DNA from: JBBQXH01 sp963710975
GTDB taxonomy: Bacteria > Actinomycetota > Thermoleophilia > Gaiellales > Gaiellaceae
Assembly: GCA_963710975.1 (NCBI GenBank)
Contig: CAVQCG010000004.1
Location: 744,001-808,000 of the forward strand
Length of the DNA: 64,000 nucleotides
Direction: 5' to 3'
Position numbers and translations under genes: made by a program. Shown in pieces: positions 60,675 through 64,000 of this stretch; the stretch's first letter is position 1; each line of letters starts with the position of its first letter. The notes beneath the pieces are model-generated. The model was not told where the DNA came from, did not search any database, and saw only the letters and a list, made by a program, of their open reading frames with translations.

Positions 60675-62417
60675 CTACTGCGGGGCGGGCTTCAACCGGA
60701 TGCCGAGCTCGTCGAGCTGCCGCGGTTCGACCGTGCTCGGTGCTCCCGTCATCGGATCCAGTCCGGCCTGGTTCTTGGGGAAGGGGATGACGTCGCGCAG
60801 GTTTCCCTCACCCGCCAGGAGCATCGTCATTCGGTCGATTCCGAACGCGATACCGCCGTGTGGCGGCGCACCCATCGCCAGCGCCTCGAGCAGGAAGCCG
60901 AAGCGGTCTCGCTGCTCTTCCGGCGAGATGCGCAGGGTGTCGAACATCCGTTTCTGCAGCTCCGGGCGGTGGATCCTGATCGAGCCGCCGCCGATCTCGA
61001 CGCCGTTGCACACGAGGTCGTACGCCTGTGCGAGCGCCGCGCCGGGATCCGACTCGAGAAGCGGCTCCGACTCGGCGGTCGGAGACGTGAAGGGGTGGTG
61101 GCGGGCAACCCAGCGTTCCTCGTCACCGTCCCATTCGAGCAGCGGGAAGTCGGTCACCCAGAGGAAACGCCACGCACTCTCGTCGATCAAGCCGAGCTCG
61201 CGGCCGAGATGGAGCCGGATCTGGCCGAGAACCCGGGACACCATCTCCGGCGAGTCGGCGCCGAAGAGGAGCGTCGAACCCGGCTCGGGACGCAACGCTT
61301 CGACCTCTTCCTCGGAGAGGAACTTCGCGATCGGCGAGCGAATCTCACCGTCGGCTCCGAACACCAGATACGCGAGCCCTTTCGCGCCCCACTCCTTCGC
61401 GACGTCTTCGAAGCGCGAGAGCTCGGCGCGCGAGAACTCGCGGGGGACGGCGAGGTAGCGCACCGTTTCCGCGCTCGCGAAGACACCGAACTGCGATCCG
61501 CGGGTGAGCTCGGTCGCATCCTCGATCTCCAGCCCGAACCTGAGATCCGGCTTGTCCGAGCCGTACCGCCGGTCGGCCTCGTCCCACGTCATCCGGGCGA
61601 AGGGAGCCTCGAGGTCGACGCCGATCGACTCGCTCCACACCGCCGTCGCCATGGTCTCCATCAGCTCGAAGATGAACTCCCTGTCGGGAAACGCCATCTC
61701 CACGTCGAGCTGGGTGATCTCCTGCACCCGATCGGCACGAAGATCCTCGTCGCGGAAGCAGCGAGCGATCTGGTAGTAGCGGTCGAAGCCCGAGATGACG
61801 AGGAGCTGCTTGTAGATCTGGGGCGATTGCGGCAGCGCGAAGAAGCGACCGTTGTGCAGCCGGCTCGGGACGAGGAAGTCCCGCGCGCCCTCCGGAGTCG
61901 GCTTGGCGAGGACCGGTGTCTCGATCTCGAGGAAGCCGGCGTCGTCCATGACCCGGCGGATCGTGGACACCAGCTTCGACCGGAGCGCGATGTTGCGTTG
62001 CAGCCGCGGGCGCCTGAGGTCGAGCCAGCGGTACCGAAGCCGCAACGTCTCGTCAACGCCTTCCTCGTCGAGCTGGAACGGGAGCGGCGGGCAGCGGGAC
62101 ACGATCTCGAGCGAGTCGACCTGCAACTCGATCTCACCGGTCGGAAGGCTCGGGTTGACAGCCTCGGGTGCTCGGCGAACGACCTCGCCCTCTGCTCGGA
62201 GCACGAACTCGTTCCTGGTCGCGTGCGCGGCGGGCATGGCCTCGGGCGCCCGCTCCGGGTTGACGACGAGCTGGCAGACACCTGTCTTGTCGCGAAGGTC
62301 GACGAACACGAGGCCGCCGTGATCCCTCCGTGTGTCGGCCCAGCCCGAGAGGACGAGGCGCTGACCGACGTTCTCGGCGCTTACCTGGCCACACATCATG
62401 TCGCGCCAACGAGTCAC
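60675..62417 (-). CDS. aspS: Aspartate-tRNA ligase (probably non-discriminating)
   Basis: A 580-residue bacterial-type AspRS with an OB anticodon domain, class II core and GAD insertion. Motifs: YRWLDLRRPRLQRNIALRSK, PQSPQIYKQLLVISGFDRYY, RCFRDEDLRADRVQEITQLD, and GGIAFGIDRMTMLLAG (motif 3). In the anticodon domain TRRDHGGLVF has His where E. coli has Leu; His here is known in non-discriminating enzymes that also charge tRNA(Asn). This suggests indirect Asn-tRNA formation. Its ATG overlaps the hisS stop (ATGA). Confidence 0.94.
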   Translation of the reverse strand: MTRWRDMMCGQVSAENVGQRLVLSGWADTRRDHGGLVFVDLRDKTGVCQLVVNPERAPEAMPAAHATRNEFVLRAEGEVVRRAPEAVNPSLPTGEIELQVDSLEIVSRCPPLPFQLDEEGVDETLRLRYRWLDLRRPRLQRNIALRSKLVSTIRRVMDDAGFLEIETPVLAKPTPEGARDFLVPSRLHNGRFFALPQSPQIYKQLLVISGFDRYYQIARCFRDEDLRADRVQEITQLDVEMAFPDREFIFELMETMATAVWSESIGVDLEAPFARMTWDEADRRYGSDKPDLRFGLEIEDATELTRGSQFGVFASAETVRYLAVPREFSRAELSRFEDVAKEWGAKGLAYLVFGADGEIRSPIAKFLSEEEVEALRPEPGSTLLFGADSPEMVSRVLGQIRLHLGRELGLIDESAWRFLWVTDFPLLEWDGDEERWVARHHPFTSPTAESEPLLESDPGAALAQAYDLVCNGVEIGGGSIRIHRPELQKRMFDTLRISPEEQRDRFGFLLEALAMGAPPHGGIAFGIDRMTMLLAGEGNLRDVIPFPKNQAGLDPMTGAPSTVEPRQLDELGIRLKPAPQ

Positions 62418-63628
62418 CCGAGCACCGTCTCTGCGATTCGCCCGACGGGAACGGGCATCGAGTCGCCGACCGTCGCCTGCTGGCCCTCGACGCGGACGAT
62501 CCGCTTCGCACGCAAGCGGCCCGCCTGCGTCAGCTGCCCTTTGATCGACCGGCCCGCGTAATCCGTGTCACACGACAGCCCGGCACGCCGAAGCACGGTC
62601 ATCTGCTCGAGAACGCGGACACGGTCGGTATCGGAGCCGCAGACGAAGAAGACGTCGATCCCGGCGGTCTCGGGGATCGCCGCGAGCGACATGGTCAGCC
62701 GCTCGATGCCCGCGGCCCAACCGATCCCCGGAGTCGGAGGCCCACCGATCTCCTCGATCAGGTAGTCGTAGCGCCCCCCGGCGCACACGGTGCTCTGGGC
62801 GGCCCCGAGGCCGTCGTTGACGAACTCGAAGACGGTGCGCGTGTAGTAGTCGAGGCCGCGCACCAGCGTCGGCACGATCTCGAAGTCCACGCCGTAGGCG
62901 GAGAGGTACGCCTGCACGTCGTCGAAATGGCTGCGGCACGCGTCGCAGAGCGACGCGCCGATCGTCGGCGCCGCGGAGAGCACGTCCCGTACCGCGGGAT
63001 TCTTCGTATCGAAGACGCGAAGCGGGCTGGACTCAGCCTTGTGCCTGGCATCGTCGTCGAGCTCCGAGGCGTGATCGGCAAGGAACGATCGCAGCCGCTC
63101 GACGTAGGACGGTCGGCAGGCGCGATCGCCGATCGAGTTGAGCTCGAGCCGGAGACCCTCGATCTCCAGCGTACGGGCGATCTCGACGAACAGCTGGATC
63201 AGCTCGGCATCGACCGCAGGGTCGTCCGATCCCATCGCCTCGAAGTCGATCTGCCAGAACTCGCGGTAGCGGCCTTTCTGGGGAGCCGCATACCGGAACA
63301 TGGGAGCGAGGCAGTAGGTCTTCACCGGCTGCGGCGCTCGATGAAGACCGTGCTCGACATAGGCCCGCGCGATCGACGCCGTCGCCTCGGGCCGCAGCGT
63401 GAGCGAGCGCCCGCCGCGGTCCTCGAACGTGTACATCTCCTTCGTGACGACGTCAGAGCCCTGCCCGGAGGTTCGAGCGAAGAGCTGGGTGTCCTCGAAC
63501 GTCGGCGTCACGATCCGTCCGTACCCGTAGCGATCGGCGGCGGACTCCGCCGCCGCCGTGATCGCCTCGCGAGCCGGCTGCTCCGACGGCAGGACGTCAG
63601 ACGTTCCGCGTGGAGCCTCGATGTTCAC
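62414..63628 (-). CDS. hisS: Histidine-tRNA ligase
   Basis: A 404-residue class II synthetase. It opens IEAPRGTSDVLP, then YGRIVTPTFEDTQLFARTSG, LTLRPEATASIARAYVEHGL, FRYAAPQKGRYREFWQIDFE and the His-binding VRGLDYYTRTVFEFVNDGLG. The C-terminal anticodon domain ends with RAKRIVRVEGQQ. Start GTG 63628 overlaps the upstream hydrolase stop (GTGA). Paired with aspS as in many bacteria. Confidence 0.95.
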   Translation of the reverse strand: MNIEAPRGTSDVLPSEQPAREAITAAAESAADRYGYGRIVTPTFEDTQLFARTSGQGSDVVTKEMYTFEDRGGRSLTLRPEATASIARAYVEHGLHRAPQPVKTYCLAPMFRYAAPQKGRYREFWQIDFEAMGSDDPAVDAELIQLFVEIARTLEIEGLRLELNSIGDRACRPSYVERLRSFLADHASELDDDARHKAESSPLRVFDTKNPAVRDVLSAAPTIGASLCDACRSHFDDVQAYLSAYGVDFEIVPTLVRGLDYYTRTVFEFVNDGLGAAQSTVCAGGRYDYLIEEIGGPPTPGIGWAAGIERLTMSLAAIPETAGIDVFFVCGSDTDRVRVLEQMTVLRRAGLSCDTDYAGRSIKGQLTQAGRLRAKRIVRVEGQQATVGDSMPVPVGRIAETVLG

Positions 63629-64000
63629 GCGTCGGCCGCTCGCAGCCCGGCCAGGAACGGGTTCGTGGCGAGCTCGTCGCCGAGCGTCGTTGCCGGGCCG
63701 TGGCCGGGATAGACGACGGTTTCCGGCGGGAATCGCATGAGGAGCGAGCCGATCGACGCCTCGAGGGTGGGCCAGTCCGATCCGGGGAAGTCGGTGCGCC
63801 CGACCGAGCCGGCGAAGAGAACGTCGCCGGAGAACAGCGAGCCTTCGGCGGCGTAGGCGAGATGCGCGGGCGAATGGCCTGGAACCTGAAGCGTCTGGAA
63901 CGTGATCCCCGCGAGCTCGAGTATCTCGTCGCCCGAGAGCAGAACGTCCGGCGTGTACGGATGGAGGTGAACGCCCGCAGGGGTGAACTCGTTGATCTTC
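63625..64000 (-). CDS. Metallo-beta-lactamase fold hydrolase (glyoxalase II-like), C-terminal part
   Basis: The last 124 residues of a gene that begins beyond the window. It has FQTLQVPGHSPAHLAYAAEG with the third metal His, FSGDVLFAGSVGRTDFPGSD with the bridging Asp, and VVYPGHGPATTLGDE with the last His. These match the glyoxalase II / hydroxyacylglutathione hydrolase-like group; thiol-ester or sulfur-related substrates are possible. The HxHxDH motif is not in view. Its stop overlaps the hisS start. Confidence 0.88.
   Translation of the reverse strand, partial: KINEFTPAGVHLHPYTPDVLLSGDEILELAGITFQTLQVPGHSPAHLAYAAEGSLFSGDVLFAGSVGRTDFPGSDWPTLEASIGSLLMRFPPETVVYPGHGPATTLGDELATNPFLAGLRAADA

Noticed and set aside
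59742..62561. A 939-codon plus-strand open frame
   Set aside because: It is antisense to mnmA, aspS and part of hisS, all with clear family motifs. The translation shows no recognisable domain.

Overview
The window is high-GC, gene-dense DNA with almost no spacer. It reads as the chromosome of an actinomycete-lineage bacterium, most likely from a deep branch such as Thermoleophilia (Gaiellales/Solirubrobacterales-like). Supporting signs are two actinobacterial SOS boxes (GAAC-N4-GTTC), a tlyA-nadK-recN-steA-steB-pyrG-NUDIX order like that around Rv1694-Rv1700 of Mycobacterium tuberculosis, a DUF6504 protein beside imuB, and PknB-type kinases with extracellular domains. Lineage is inferred from gene content, not computed. 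I saw no tRNA, rRNA, CRISPR array or prophage. No stretch above 300 bases lacks a gene; the largest gaps are 15332-15551 and 25017-25197, and both hold repeats.

Layout. 1-3.1 kb (minus): an SOS mutagenesis cassette (imuB, a DUF6504 protein, an acetamidase-like gene, dnaE2 cut by the window edge) behind a promoter with two LexA boxes. 3.2-9.7 kb: mixed single genes (DUF3830, a drug-efflux MFS, a GNAT, an ABM-like protein, an overlapping comB-phr pair, a zinc-finger rhomboid protease). 9.7-15.3 kb (minus): a secreted Ca-binding-like protein and two membrane Ser/Thr kinases sharing an extracellular four-Cys domain. 15.5-20.3 kb: pyruvate phosphate dikinase, a DUF4349 protein, the dikinase regulator and a coupled small membrane protein. 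20.4-27 kb (minus, except one glutaredoxin): cupin, glyS, glyQ, recO, P1 peptidase, mutM. 27-31 kb: deoA-deoB nucleoside salvage, a 51-aa membrane protein and alanine dehydrogenase.

31-43.4 kb (minus) is one long run: NUDIX, DUF3866, M20 peptidase, pyrG, a GT2/MraY-like pair, steB, steA, recN, nadK, tlyA, an IS200-like RAYT transposase and a polyprenyl synthetase. 43.4-54 kb (minus) joins nusB, accC, a carboxyltransferase-like/BCCP fusion, efp, an Xaa-Pro peptidase, the shikimate cluster (aroQ, aroKB fusion, aroC, aroE), mltG and ruvX. A plus-strand gene for a secreted lamin-tail/cadherin-like/RTX protein sits at 54.1-56.1 kb. 56.2-64 kb (minus) is a translation block: alaS, a DUF948-like protein, mnmA, aspS, hisS and the end of a metallo-beta-lactamase-fold hydrolase. 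Many junctions overlap by ATGA or GTGA, so most of the minus strand is probably a few polycistronic units.

Two cautions and one highlight. First, at least nine frame breaks occur, one of them in the normally essential glyQ. Most look like single-base insertions, so consensus error is more likely than real gene decay. Second, many starts are GTG or TTG and were chosen from spacing, ribosome sites and family length. The most unusual protein is the 603-aa fusion at 45359-47170: an AccB-type biotin carrier behind a carboxyltransferase-like domain that has lost the usual metal and catalytic motifs, encoded directly upstream of accC.
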